Assembly (NCBI GenBank): GCA_022574595.1
Contig: JACZRS010000008.1
Span: forward strand, 92,919-156,918
DNA length: 64,000 bases
Reading direction: 5' to 3'
Origin: Planctomycetota bacterium
Lineage (GTDB): Bacteria; Planctomycetota; Phycisphaerae; Phycisphaerales; SM1A02
The notes under the pieces were generated by a model. The model was not told the DNA's origin. It ran no database searches and worked only from the letters and a program-made list of their open reading frames with translations. This document shows, one piece after another, positions 17,944 through 27,243 of the stretch (its first letter is position 1; each line of letters starts with the position of its first letter). The position numbers and the translations under genes were made by a program.

Positions 17944-18096
17944 TTCATAGCAATGTGAACCGAAATGTACCCTTATGCGTATTTCTATTCGTACTCACAT
18001 GCATTGTCATGCATAATAGAGGGCAGATGAAACCACGTGCCGCGTATCCCCAATGGTTAGTGAGCTTTTAGCCCAAATAACAAGAGGAAATTTTCT

Positions 18097-19581
18097 ATGC
18101 GCAAGCTGCAAAGCTACGGTCCGAGCATAATCGTCCTGATTACCGCGGTCGTGGTACTCATTGGAGGTCCGCTTGCAATTGAAAAGCTAACCTATGCGCA
18201 CACCAGCGCGCGGATTGTCCAGGCAAGTCAACGCTTAGACAACTCCACTGTCCTTGAGCAGATGAACCAGGCTTATCGTGATATTGCCTCTTTAGTCGAG
18301 CCATCGGTAGTTCATATTAGTGCTGAGGCAGAAATACGGGATAGGTTTGGCATTAGACAAGTAAATTCCGGCTCAGGCTGGATATTCGATGTAAAAGGTC
18401 ACATTGTCACAAATTACCACGTAATTAAAGATGCCAAACGAATCCAAGTCCAACTACATACAGGCAAACTCCGAGATGCTCAAATAGTTGGCTTCGATAG
18501 ATTCACTGATATTGCGGTAATCAGAATCCCATCAGGAATGTTACATGAAGCTGTCTTGGCCTCTCCTGGAGAAACTGTTCAGCAAGGCGATATGGTATTC
18601 GCCTTTGGCTCGCCGTTTGACTTCAGGTTTTCCATGTCATCCGGCGTGGTATCAGGAATGGGCAGATACGTCGGTGTAATTCATGATGAGCGTGAAAGAT
18701 GGAGCGGTTACGAAAACTTCATACAAGTTGATGCGGCGATTAACCCGGGAAATTCCGGCGGACCTCTAACTGATATTCGGGGTCACGTTATTGGCATGAA
18801 TACAGCGATCGCAACTGGTGGAAAAAGCTCTCTTACTGAAGGGCAATTTGCAGGTATCGGCCTGGCAATTCCACTATCAATGATTCGACCTGTCGTTGAG
18901 CAAATTATTGATAATGGCTTTGTTGCAAAGGGATATCTTGGAATCCATGGTAGAAAACTTTCAATAAAGGATATCCAGGAATTTGAGAATCTTGGCTTCG
19001 CCGATGGGCTTGGGGTTATGGTGACAAGTGCAGATCCAGATGGCCCCGCATTTGCTGAGGGTGTTAAAACGGGAGACATTATTACTCGCGTTAATGAAGA
19101 AGTTGTTGATACACTTAATCAGCTACAAGCTGTGATTTCGTCAATGAGACCTGGTGAAATCGCGAGGCTTAAATTGTGGAGATATGAATACGAAACCAAG
19201 CAAGGCAGAACCATGACTATTGCTGTACCTTTAATTCGAATGGATTCGGCAAGAGTTACCGGCTTTTTGCCGAATGATCATCCCAAGGACAGCTTAAGGG
19301 AATTGGGTATTGCACATTTGACTACTTCTTCGCTAAGTATTGCAAAAAATATGAACGTACAATATGTAGCTGGTGTAATGATTGAAGCAATTGTGCCGGA
19401 CTCATATTTAGAACAATATGCAGCCCCCGGCTTTATCATTACTCGCGTCGGAGACAAATCCATACGAAACGTCGATGAGTTCTTTGACGCTATTGATCAA
19501 TACAATATCCGCAACGGTGTAGTATTTACGATTAGGCCCCCCAAAGGTAGAGCTTTTCCAGTGCGATTAAAAACACCCTAA
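18097..19581 (+). CDS. HtrA/DegS-like serine protease with two PDZ domains
   Basis: A 494-residue protein. Residues 9-28 form a signal anchor. The trypsin-like domain carries the triad His108 (VTNYHVIKD), Asp138 (RFTDIAVI) and Ser220 (NPGNSGGPL). Two PDZ domains follow, about residues 285-385 and 390-490 (GDIITRVNEEVVDT; GFIITRVGDKSIRN). Such periplasmic proteases degrade or sense misfolded envelope proteins. A GAGGAAA ribosome site precedes the ATG. Members with a single membrane anchor can act in regulated proteolysis of anti-sigma factors; no such partner is adjacent. Confidence 0.92.
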   Translation: MRKLQSYGPSIIVLITAVVVLIGGPLAIEKLTYAHTSARIVQASQRLDNSTVLEQMNQAYRDIASLVEPSVVHISAEAEIRDRFGIRQVNSGSGWIFDVKGHIVTNYHVIKDAKRIQVQLHTGKLRDAQIVGFDRFTDIAVIRIPSGMLHEAVLASPGETVQQGDMVFAFGSPFDFRFSMSSGVVSGMGRYVGVIHDERERWSGYENFIQVDAAINPGNSGGPLTDIRGHVIGMNTAIATGGKSSLTEGQFAGIGLAIPLSMIRPVVEQIIDNGFVAKGYLGIHGRKLSIKDIQEFENLGFADGLGVMVTSADPDGPAFAEGVKTGDIITRVNEEVVDTLNQLQAVISSMRPGEIARLKLWRYEYETKQGRTMTIAVPLIRMDSARVTGFLPNDHPKDSLRELGIAHLTTSSLSIAKNMNVQYVAGVMIEAIVPDSYLEQYAAPGFIITRVGDKSIRNVDEFFDAIDQYNIRNGVVFTIRPPKGRAFPVRLKTP

Positions 19582-19627
19582 CGCTACATTTTAATTTTTA
19601 AGCAAACTGCGTTACTATCTGTGTGCT

Positions 19628-20461
19628 ATGACCCAAACTGGCTCGAAAGATAACGCTACAAAAACATCCAAATCACCCCTTTTAGATGTGCAGGATCTTT
19701 GTACGTTCTTTCCTATTAGAACCGGCATACTTGGACGCGTGACCGGACATACAAAAGCAGTCAACGGCGTGAACTTTCACATCAATGAAGGTGAAACGCT
19801 GGGACTCGTCGGCGAATCAGGCTGCGGCAAAACCACCGTAGGCAGAACAATCCTCAAGCTTATCCCCGCGACCAGTGGAAAGGTACTTTACAAAGGCGTT
19901 AATCTCTTTGAGTTATCTAATTCGAAGATGCGCTCGCTACGAAAAGAACTACAAATAATTTTCCAGGATCCCTTTGGTTCGCTTAACCCCAGAATGCGCG
20001 TTGGGAAAATCGTGGGCGAACCAATGGAAGTTCACAAAATCGCCAGCGGTAAAGAATTACAAAAACGCGTGGGAGAATTATTAGTTCGATGCGGCTTATG
20101 GGCTGAAGCAGCAGACCGTTACCCACACGAATTTTCCGGCGGACAACGACAACGCATCGGCATAGCTCGCGCACTAGCACTAAACCCCAAACTAATTGTC
20201 TGCGATGAACCAACAAGCGCGTTGGATGTTTCCGTGCAATCACAAATTCTAAACTTACTAGCAGACCTGCAAGATGAGTTTGGCTTATCCTACCTGTTCA
20301 TCAGTCACGATATGGCAGTAGTCCATCATATCTGCGATCGCATAGCAGTGATGTACCAAGGTAAAATAGTAGAACAAGGAACACGCGACGAGATTATTAA
20401 CAACCCCCAACACCCATACACCCAAAAACTATTATCCGCAGTCCCCAAAGCGAAAGTTTAG
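19628..20461 (+). CDS. Oligopeptide/dipeptide-type ABC transporter ATPase
   Basis: A 277-residue ATPase of the OppF/DppF type: Walker A GESGCGKT at residues 62-69, Q-loop [14 protein letters not shown], signature [14 protein letters not shown], Walker [14 protein letters not shown]-loop [10 protein letters not shown], and the C-terminal [12 protein letters not shown] typical of oligopeptide-family ATPases. It is an orphan here; no permease, OppD-type partner or binding protein is adjacent. The final codons GTT-TAG lie inside a REP element, so the repeat provides the last Val and the stop. Confidence 0.88.
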   Translation: MTQTGSKDNATKTSKSPLLDVQDLCTFFPIRTGILGRVTGHTKAVNGVNFHINEGETLGLVGESGCGKTTVGRTILKLIPATSGKVLYKGVNLFELSNSKMRSLRKELQIIFQDPFGSLNPRMRVGKIVGEPMEVHKIASGKELQKRVGELLVRCGLWAEAADRYPHEFSGGQRQRIGIARALALNPKLIVCDEPTSALDVSVQSQILNLLADLQDEFGLSYLFISHDMAVVHHICDRIAVMYQGKIVEQGTRDEIINNPQHPYTQKLLSAVPKAKV

Positions 20462-20481
20462 CGGGTGACGCGCAGCGTCCC
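20456..20481 (+). repeat. REP element, family 2, at the ABC gene 3' end
   Basis: Head GTTTAGCGGG followed by an imperfect hairpin GGGTGACGC-GC-AGCGTCCC. Its TAG is the stop codon of the ABC ATPase. Five further copies occur at 32.4, 32.6, 40.1, 40.4 and 40.8 kb. Confidence 0.85.
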
Positions 20482-20487
20482 TCCCCT

Positions 20488-20646
20488 ATTTAGCCCCAGG
20501 TGAATACACCTGGGGCGAAGAGCGCCCGCAATCCAACAAGACATCAATTCCGCGAAAATCATTGCATGCCAACGTCATTTACGGTAATCAACAGCATATA
20601 TACATTGTGCGCTCTTCGCCCGCCGTGTTTTCACGACGGGCTAAAT
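20488..20646. repeat. Nested inverted repeat with two hairpins
   Basis: The left arm (20488-20524) reads ATTTAGCCC, a CAGGTG/CACCTG hairpin, then GCGAAGAGCGC. The right arm (20609-20646) is GCGCTCTTCGC, a CGTG/CACG hairpin, then GGGCTAAAT. The outer 9-bp and inner 11-bp segments are exact inverted complements, so the roughly 85-base AT-rich middle could be looped out. It fills most of the gap between the ABC gene and thyA; nothing coding is seen. Confidence 0.7.
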
Positions 20647-20737
20647 GGTGGTTTAGCCCGATATTAACTATATAATATGCAATTACCAATTCAGGCTTGA
20701 TTACACAATCTATTAACTCACGCTAATATGCTTCATC

Positions 20738-21532
20738 ATGCGCGCTTATCTTGATCTATTGCAGCACACACTCGACCATGGCGTTGAAAAAAACGACCGC
20801 ACCGGGACTGGTACGAAAAGTGTCTTTGGCTATCAAATGAGATTTGATCTGGCTAAGGGCTTCCCATTAGTAACCACCAAAAAACTGCACCTTAAATCAA
20901 TCATCCACGAACTGCTGTGGTTCCTGCGCGGCGACACAAACACCAGATACCTAAACGAAAACAACGTGAAAATCTGGGATGAATGGGCCGATGTTAACGG
21001 CGATCTCGGACCTATCTACGGCCAGCAATGGCGTTCATGGCCTGCACCGGATGGCAATAAAATAGACCAGATCAGCAATATTATTGAAGAAATAAAAAAT
21101 AACCCAGATTCCCGCAGACTAATCGTAAATGCATGGAATGTTGCGGACCTGCCACTAATGGCCCTTCAACCATGTCATGTTCTGTTCCAATTTTATGTAG
21201 CACAAGGTAAACTCAGCTGCCAACTCTATCAACGTTCTGCGGATTTATTCCTGGGTGTGCCTTTTAACATCGCTTCTTATTCGCTGCTTACATTGATGAT
21301 CGCTCAGGTAACTAACCTCAAGCCGGGCGAATTCATCCACACTTTCGGCGATGCGCATTTATACAACAATCATCTTGATCAAACTAAAGAGCAGCTATCA
21401 CGCAAGCCACACGATCCGCCAACTATGCATATTACTAGTAAAGTAACATCCATATTTGATTTTAAGTACGAAGATTTTGAGCTTGTAAATTACAACCCAC
21501 ATCCACGAATTCCTGCAACGGTGTCGGTATGA
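20738..21532 (+). CDS. thyA: Thymidylate synthase
   Basis: 264 residues, the same length as E. coli ThyA. Present are [24 protein letters not shown], the QQWRSW segment, [19 protein letters not shown] with nucleophile Cys146 in [10 protein letters not shown], and the [16 protein letters not shown] motif. It converts dUMP to dTMP with methylene-tetrahydrofolate. The stop overlaps the folA start by 4 bp (ATGA), which couples dTMP synthesis with recycling of the dihydrofolate it produces. Confidence 0.97.
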   Translation: MRAYLDLLQHTLDHGVEKNDRTGTGTKSVFGYQMRFDLAKGFPLVTTKKLHLKSIIHELLWFLRGDTNTRYLNENNVKIWDEWADVNGDLGPIYGQQWRSWPAPDGNKIDQISNIIEEIKNNPDSRRLIVNAWNVADLPLMALQPCHVLFQFYVAQGKLSCQLYQRSADLFLGVPFNIASYSLLTLMIAQVTNLKPGEFIHTFGDAHLYNNHLDQTKEQLSRKPHDPPTMHITSKVTSIFDFKYEDFELVNYNPHPRIPATVSV

Positions 21533-22026
21533 AAATCTCAATCATCGCAGCCATGTCGGATAACCGCGTTATAGGCCGCGATGGAGGTCTACCCTGGCAT
21601 TTACCTAGTGATTTGAAGCGCTTTAAGTTTTTAACCATGGGCCACGCGGTCATCATGGGGCGCAAAACATTCGAATCGGTAGGAAAAGCTCTGCCCGGGC
21701 GACGCTGCATCGTTATTACAAAACAAAGTGACTATAAAGCTGACGATATTCTTGTTGCGCACAGTCTTGGTCAAGCTCTAAGTCTAGTCGGCAAGACCGA
21801 AACAGAAGTATTCATCCTGGGCGGCGAGAGTATTTACAATCTTACTCTTGATATCGTAACGCATATGTACTTGACAGTCGTCCACGCTACCATCAACGGC
21901 GATACTCTCTTTCCAAAGTTTGAGATCGATGACTGGAAGGTAACACAGGATGAAAAGCACGAGGCTGATAAAAAGAATCAGTACGCATATAGTTTTCGTT
22001 CGTATGAGCGCGCAAAAATAAATTGA
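21529..22026 (+). CDS. folA: Dihydrofolate reductase
   Basis: 165 residues, standard for bacterial [34 protein letters not shown] includes the catalytic acidic residue at the usual place after WHLP, followed by [12 protein letters not shown] and [12 protein letters not shown]. It reduces dihydrofolate using NADPH. Translationally coupled to thyA through the ATGA overlap. Confidence 0.96.
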   Translation: MKISIIAAMSDNRVIGRDGGLPWHLPSDLKRFKFLTMGHAVIMGRKTFESVGKALPGRRCIVITKQSDYKADDILVAHSLGQALSLVGKTETEVFILGGESIYNLTLDIVTHMYLTVVHATINGDTLFPKFEIDDWKVTQDEKHEADKKNQYAYSFRSYERAKIN

Positions 22027-22038
22027 AGATTAAACTAT

Positions 22039-22485
22039 TTATCGAAGCGGTTCTGATGGAATAGTAACTAATCCTACTAACGGCTCAGTTTCGGAACTTT
22101 GGATTTCAACTAATCGGACAGAAGTTGGTTCATCTGATCTCCAGAAACCGCCTGCATTAAACGACTCACCTCTTACATCATAAAACTCCCAAAGCGAAAC
22201 ATGCACAGTTTGGCCTACGGGTAATGATTCCAATCGGTGAACGTAGCGCTGATTTATCCACAGATCAAAATCGTTAAACGACCGAGTTGTCGCGTTTATG
22301 ATTTCAATGGAAGTTTCATGTCTAAAGACCTGGATGTTCACGGAATTAGTGTGATGAAGTTCATCTGGGTATAGCCGCGTGGCACGGGCGGGATCGTATC
22401 GAACACCCTCGCATCCGCTAGCACAAAGTATTAATGTGCCTGCCAATACTCCAAGAACTATTGGTTGTCGCAATTGCTTTATCAT
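22039..22485 (-). CDS. Putative lipoprotein, unknown function
   Basis: 148 residues when started from the ATG at 22485 (MIKQLRQPIVLGVLAGTLIL then CASGC lipobox); a longer frame from 22548 would place extra polar sequence before the signal and is less likely. The mature domain contains segments such as NSVNIQVFRHETSIEIINATT and FNDFDLWINQRYVHRLESLPVGQ, which look like an all-beta fold. Convergent with folA, with only 12 bases between. Not recognised. Confidence 0.6.
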   Translation of the reverse strand: MIKQLRQPIVLGVLAGTLILCASGCEGVRYDPARATRLYPDELHHTNSVNIQVFRHETSIEIINATTRSFNDFDLWINQRYVHRLESLPVGQTVHVSLWEFYDVRGESFNAGGFWRSDEPTSVRLVEIQSSETEPLVGLVTIPSEPLR

Positions 22486-22583
22486 CTTGCGGAGGAGTTT
22501 AGCATAGTAAGCAATTGCTCGCTTAAAACGGGTCAAATGTGCAATCAAACACTTGCATAAAGGGGTTTAACAACCTCTGCTGC

Positions 22584-23324
22584 CTAATGCAGCAATTTTA
22601 TCTCATCACGAATTTCACGCAACCGAGTCATCGCAATTGGTGAAAAACCTGTTCTTGGCGCTTGATGCAGTCTGGCTCGATTGCGTTCTTCAGGATCGCC
22701 CAGCCCAGAATCGCGATATTGTTTGAGCAGCGACAAAATCTGGTCGCGAACTTCTTGAGCGTTTTCGATCCCACGAAATACGCCTTGATGCCCATGCATA
22801 TGTGGAAACGCGCTTGCCCCTTTGTGTGAATCCTTCTTACTGCCCGCACCGCCAGCGGTTTCGACAATAAGATTTGATATTCCAAGCAAACGTTCAAGTG
22901 GCCCTTGGTGAATTTTCAGATTCTGAACATTGGCGAATGTAAACGTAGCTTCGTGTATTAATAGTGCGCCTTCACGGATTCTCAGACTACGATCCGTGAT
23001 AACGTAATAGCGCATGTCATAGTCAATCCTGATTAGAAAGTACTTTGCGATAGCAAACAAAATTGTTAGGCCAAATATGCCATAACCAAAGACAATGCCC
23101 TCCCATGAACCATCATCATCTGAATGTCGATTCAATACGAAAGCAAATTCTCCAATTAGACCAGCCGCAAGTCCTATACCCCAAACAATGATTTGATATT
23201 TCAGGAAGTTAGTCGAAGCGCGAAACACTTCAACCGAATCTGGTGAACCGATGGGTGGCTCGGGTGGTTGGGTCGGTGCTTTTAATATCCTAAGCATTAG
23301 AGCTTTAAGAGGTTTATAAATCAT
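22584..23324 (-). CDS. Bacterial PH-domain (bPH2/DUF304-like) membrane protein 2
   Basis: 246 residues with two transmembrane segments (IIVWGIGLAAGLIGEFAFVL and IVFGYGIFGLTILFAIAKYFL) followed by a bPH2-like domain: MRYYVITDRSLRIREGAL, FANVQNLKIHQGPLERLLGISNLIVETAG. The C-terminal tail REIRDEIKLLH is shared with its upstream neighbour. It overlaps that gene by 4 bp (ATGA). Function is unknown for most members; paired genes of this type occur in many bacteria (YdbS/YdbT arrangement). Confidence 0.8.
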   Translation of the reverse strand: MIYKPLKALMLRILKAPTQPPEPPIGSPDSVEVFRASTNFLKYQIIVWGIGLAAGLIGEFAFVLNRHSDDDGSWEGIVFGYGIFGLTILFAIAKYFLIRIDYDMRYYVITDRSLRIREGALLIHEATFTFANVQNLKIHQGPLERLLGISNLIVETAGGAGSKKDSHKGASAFPHMHGHQGVFRGIENAQEVRDQILSLLKQYRDSGLGDPEERNRARLHQAPRTGFSPIAMTRLREIRDEIKLLH

Positions 23325-23920
23325 TGCTCGCCCCCACCACCCGTACTACTTTGCCTTTGGCGCAATAATCTTATCTCATCACGTATTTCGGTCAGCAAAA
23401 GCGTCGCAGCATCATCTTCCTGCTGAGAATCTATTTCAGAACCATCAATTATTGTAGGCTCAGGTTCACCGAATCTTGCGCCGCGCATTTTGGTATATAA
23501 AAAATCGCGCAGTAATTCATATTCTAAAATCCCCACAATCGACATTTCAGCCGACCCGCTGCCTGATGCAGTTTGTATTTGCACTGTTGCTAGTCCCAAC
23601 CAGCGTTCGATCAAGCCACGCGAAACGTGAATATCCTGGATGCGTGCGTAGGTTAGATTGATTTCCTTGCGCCAAAGTAACCCCCAAGACATGGCTATCC
23701 CTTCTTCATCAAAACGGTAGCGCATCGTGTAATATTTGAAATATGAAACCGGTAAAACCACGAGAATAGCAGGCAAGGCCAGTATGCTACGGATTATGTA
23801 CAATGTCAGCAGCTTGGAATCCGGCCTGGTGATTGAATAAATCTGTTCGGGATTAACACCTGTCATGTATTGCCTCAGAATCTGCCTCGGTAGATTATTG
23901 ATTGGCTTTCTTGAAGCCAC
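23321..23920 (-). CDS. Bacterial PH-domain (bPH2/DUF304-like) membrane protein 1
   Basis: 199 residues: one or two transmembrane segments near residues 38-65 (LYIIRSILALPAILVVLPVSYF), then a bPH2-like domain with YRFDEEGIAMSWGLLWRKEINLTYARIQDIHVSRGLIERWLGLATVQIQTASGS. The tail LLTEIRDEIRLLRQRQ matches that of the downstream paralogue. The pair is probably co-expressed and may form one membrane complex. Confidence 0.8.
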   Translation of the reverse strand: MASRKPINNLPRQILRQYMTGVNPEQIYSITRPDSKLLTLYIIRSILALPAILVVLPVSYFKYYTMRYRFDEEGIAMSWGLLWRKEINLTYARIQDIHVSRGLIERWLGLATVQIQTASGSGSAEMSIVGILEYELLRDFLYTKMRGARFGEPEPTIIDGSEIDSQQEDDAATLLLTEIRDEIRLLRQRQSSTGGGGEQ

Positions 23921-23989
23921 ACTTTCAGCAGCACCTAAAATAACATACTTTCGTCCTTAGCATGATTTTAGGTTCTATCATCATCGGCA

Positions 23990-25114
23990 ATGTCCATCAT
24001 TTCGCCGCCAATTCTACGGTTATCACCAAAGCAGACCACTCACATAGAGCAGTTTGCTCAAAGTCTGAAGGTCGATGAGCGTATAGAAAACCTCGTACCC
24101 GGCTTTGATGTGCCCTTTTTCCAGGCAGGACTGGCGGGGTATTCCGATGCTGCGATGCGCTTGGTTGCTCGTCAACATGGTTGTCCGTTTTGTGTAACGG
24201 AAGCACTGCTGGATATTATTTTAGTAAATGGTGGTAAAGGCCGCGTACGCGAAGACCCCGATTTGCTGGCGGCTGAGTGCGGATCAGGTGATCCAAAGGA
24301 AAACCAAGCAGCAGGTCTTGATGATCACCCAATCGCAGGGCAAGTAATTGGAGCAACACCTCAGGAAATGGCTGCGGGTGCGGTGATTCTTGTAGGTATG
24401 AACTACGATGTGATTGATGTGAATCTTGCGTGTCCGGTTAAGAAAATGCGCAAGCGAAATCGAGGCGGGCATCTGCTGGCTGCACCCGAAGAAGCCATTG
24501 CAATACTAAAAGCTGTGCGTGCTACGGTGCCTGCTCATCTTCCAACTACTGTGAAAATGCGTAGGTCTTTCGATGATTCGCCTGAGATGGCTGCGAATTT
24601 CGAGGAGATTTTCAATGCTGCTTATGAAATTGGTTATTCGTGGGTGACAGTTCACTGCCGCACTGTTGAGCAAAAATACCATGGGCCTGGCAAATGGGAT
24701 TTTTTACGCGATCTAGTAAGCCGACACAAAGACAAACTAATTTTCGGTTCCGGAGATATTTTCCAAGCGCACGATATTTTTTCAATGATAGATAACACTG
24801 GCGTACAAGCGGTTAGTGTGGCGCGCGGGTGTATCGGAAATCCCTGGATCTTCCGTCAAGCGCGGCAGCTCATGGCTGGTCGAGAACCTACAACCCCAAC
24901 ACTTAATGAACAACGCATAGCACTGCTCGATCATTTTGACTTTTCCGTAAAACTGCACGGCGAACAAGCAGCGTCAAGAATGATGCGTAAGTTCGGCATA
25001 AAATTCTCAACGCATCACCCAAACGGCGATGAAGTAAAAGCGCAGTTTATTAAATGTAAAACGGTTGCCGATTGGCAAGCGGTAATAGAGGAGTACTACC
25101 AAACGGATTGCTAA
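23990..25114 (+). CDS. tRNA-dihydrouridine synthase family protein
   Basis: A 374-residue flavin enzyme of the Dus family. The FMN-binding N-terminal segment VPFFQAGLAGYSDAAMRLVARQHG, the catalytic Cys in IDVNLACPVKKMRKRNRGG, TVKMRRSFDD, VTVHCRTVEQKYHGPGKWDF, IFGSGDIFQAHD and the ARGCIGNPWIFRQ signature are all present. It reduces uridine to dihydrouridine in tRNA. The sequence resembles DusB-type members, with an unusual GSGDPKENQAAGLDDH insertion before the FMN phosphate region. The stop overlaps the convergent membrane gene by 4 bases. Confidence 0.92.
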   Translation: MSIISPPILRLSPKQTTHIEQFAQSLKVDERIENLVPGFDVPFFQAGLAGYSDAAMRLVARQHGCPFCVTEALLDIILVNGGKGRVREDPDLLAAECGSGDPKENQAAGLDDHPIAGQVIGATPQEMAAGAVILVGMNYDVIDVNLACPVKKMRKRNRGGHLLAAPEEAIAILKAVRATVPAHLPTTVKMRRSFDDSPEMAANFEEIFNAAYEIGYSWVTVHCRTVEQKYHGPGKWDFLRDLVSRHKDKLIFGSGDIFQAHDIFSMIDNTGVQAVSVARGCIGNPWIFRQARQLMAGREPTTPTLNEQRIALLDHFDFSVKLHGEQAASRMMRKFGIKFSTHHPNGDEVKAQFIKCKTVADWQAVIEEYYQTDC

Positions 25115-25575
25115 GTTACTGGCGCTGCACCTTTTCGGCGGATAATTTCCGCTCCTACTAGTATTCCAATTACTGCAAATATCGGATTCCCAAATCTTGC
25201 TAAGGTTGGAATCCTTGCGTATTGCATTGATTCAAATCTCTTTACCTCTACCTGACGGGTAGTGGCACTTTGCGCATCCGTGTTTTTCTTTAAGTTTTTA
25301 GCCTCAAGAGATCCGACTACTAGCACAACTCCTGCCAGAACGATCGCTGCTCTGGTACCTTTTGATGCAACTACTTCGCAAACTCCCCCACCAAAAAGGC
25401 CTGCTATTACATATATCACAATGCTTAGAATTATCCAGATAAATGTGACATCCCAAACACCATCTTTAAACAGAGCATCGGCCCCAAACACCCACCATGC
25501 AGCTGCATCACCTCCTTCGACGACTCCCAACGCCACGAAAAAACCAACGATCACACCAAGTATGGCACGCAGCAT
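25111..25575 (-). CDS. Small membrane protein, unknown function
   Basis: 154 residues with about four hydrophobic segments: an N-terminal ILGVIVGFFVALGVVEG, a central FIWIILSIVIYVIAGLFGGG, AAIVLAGVVLVVGSLEA and a C-terminal NPIFAVIGILVGAEIIRRKG. The Gly-rich helices resemble small conserved membrane proteins found across planctomycetes, but no function is known to me. A GGAGAG ribosome site is upstream of the ATG at 25575. Confidence 0.6.
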   Translation of the reverse strand: MLRAILGVIVGFFVALGVVEGGDAAAWWVFGADALFKDGVWDVTFIWIILSIVIYVIAGLFGGGVCEVVASKGTRAAIVLAGVVLVVGSLEAKNLKKNTDAQSATTRQVEVKRFESMQYARIPTLARFGNPIFAVIGILVGAEIIRRKGAAPVT

Positions 25576-25673
25576 TTTTTCGCTCTCCTTCTAAGCTAGG
25601 TTCCAGGCTATTAAGTTCCTGTACTCATTATAGCAGTAAAACTTTACTCACGCGAACGACTGTATTCTTGCAG

Positions 25674-27206
25674 CTAAACCGTGTTAAGCCATTCGCGGTC
25701 ATTTTTTTTAAGCAACATATCCGCTGCGTCTGGACCCCAACTGCCTGGTTTGTAATTTTCCTGTATATCTTTGCGGATCGCAGCTGATTGTTCGCCTAAA
25801 AACGGCTCAACCGCGCGCCATGAACCTTCAACTTCATACCGATGTTGGAACAATGTTTGATCACCACGCATAGCATCTATTAATAATGGGCCATACGCTT
25901 CAATCGGATCAGCCTTAAACCGCTCCGCATAATCAAAGTCCATCTCAACAGTATCAACCTTCATGCCAGTGCCAGGCACTTTGCCAGCAAATCTTAAACT
26001 CACACCACCACGTGGCGCAATCTCGATAATAATCTGATTGGCTGAGCGTTTATTCCCCTTATTTTCACCATCAAATTGCTTGAATAATTCCACGGGTGGT
26101 TGTTTGAACTGCACCACTACTTGTGTACATTTAGCAGCTAAGCGTTTGCCTGTGCGAATATAAAACGGGGTTTTGGCCCATCGCCAATTGTCAAAGAATA
26201 ACGATATTGCTGCAAACGTTTCCGTCTTACTATTTTCAGGAACGCCTTCTGCAAGATGATAAGCGGGTTCATCTTTATCACCCGCGTATTGCCCTAGTGC
26301 AGCAAACTCACTTAGCCTATCAATCGGCGTAGATTCAATCGCATCAATCACCTTGATCTTTTCCTGTCGAATATGGTGAGCATCAAAAGAAGTAGGCGGC
26401 TCCATCGCAACCAGCGATAACACCTGGAGCAAATGCGATTGAATCATGTCGCGTAAAGCCCCCACAGAATCATAAAAACCAGCGCGATGTCCAACCCCTA
26501 AAGTTTCCACAGCTGTAATCTGCACATGATCGATATAACGATGGTTCCAAAGCGGTTCAAAGATTGTGTTGGCAAATCGAAAGGCTAATAAACTTTGCAC
26601 AAGCTCCTTACCCAGGTAATGATCAATTCTATATATCGCATCCTCTTCAAACACTCTGCCTAGAGCTAGATTCAGCGAGGACGCGGAAGCAAGGTCGTGG
26701 CCAAAGGGCTTTTCTACTATAATCCGCTGCCAAGGCGTTTTTTCGCGATCAATACTACACCACTTGCGACCTTCTAACACTAACCCCGACTGACCAATAC
26801 ACTCGACGATGGGTTCATACAAAGTGGGGCCAACTGACAGATAAAATAATATATTGCCACGGCAATTGGATTGTTGCGATAGATCCTCAATGCGTTTTGA
26901 TAGAGCAGGATAGATATCATTTTCAGTTGCGCTTCCTGGATGGTAATAAATCCGTTTGGCAAATTTCGCCCAAGCATCATCATCAAAACCATTAGCGTGT
27001 TTTTCAACCCAGGTTTTTAGCTTCTCACGCCAGGCATCATCAGAAAGCTCAGTGCGACTGATACCCAATATGCAGGTTTGCTCAGGCAGATCTCCGCGCA
27101 TAGACATTTCATATAGCGATGGAATCAACTTGCGCGAAACAAGATCGCCCGATGCACCAAAGATAACTATCACACAAGGGTCAGCAGAATCAGCCATGCT
27201 GAGCAT
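25674..27206 (-). CDS. zwf: Glucose-6-phosphate 1-dehydrogenase
   Basis: 510 residues, typical for bacterial G6PD. The NADP-binding IFGASGDLVSRKLIPSLY, the IVEKPFGHDL segment, the substrate-site RIDHYLGKELVQ with catalytic His nearby, and FYIRTGKRL are present. It catalyses the first oxidative step of the pentose phosphate pathway. ATG codons at 27206 and 27197 are both usable. No pgl or gnd gene is adjacent. Confidence 0.96.
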   Translation of the reverse strand: MLSMADSADPCVIVIFGASGDLVSRKLIPSLYEMSMRGDLPEQTCILGISRTELSDDAWREKLKTWVEKHANGFDDDAWAKFAKRIYYHPGSATENDIYPALSKRIEDLSQQSNCRGNILFYLSVGPTLYEPIVECIGQSGLVLEGRKWCSIDREKTPWQRIIVEKPFGHDLASASSLNLALGRVFEEDAIYRIDHYLGKELVQSLLAFRFANTIFEPLWNHRYIDHVQITAVETLGVGHRAGFYDSVGALRDMIQSHLLQVLSLVAMEPPTSFDAHHIRQEKIKVIDAIESTPIDRLSEFAALGQYAGDKDEPAYHLAEGVPENSKTETFAAISLFFDNWRWAKTPFYIRTGKRLAAKCTQVVVQFKQPPVELFKQFDGENKGNKRSANQIIIEIAPRGGVSLRFAGKVPGTGMKVDTVEMDFDYAERFKADPIEAYGPLLIDAMRGDQTLFQHRYEVEGSWRAVEPFLGEQSAAIRKDIQENYKPGSWGPDAADMLLKKNDREWLNTV

Positions 27207-27243
27207 GATGACATCAATGCGGTTGCTGTCAATTCTCCAAGAC

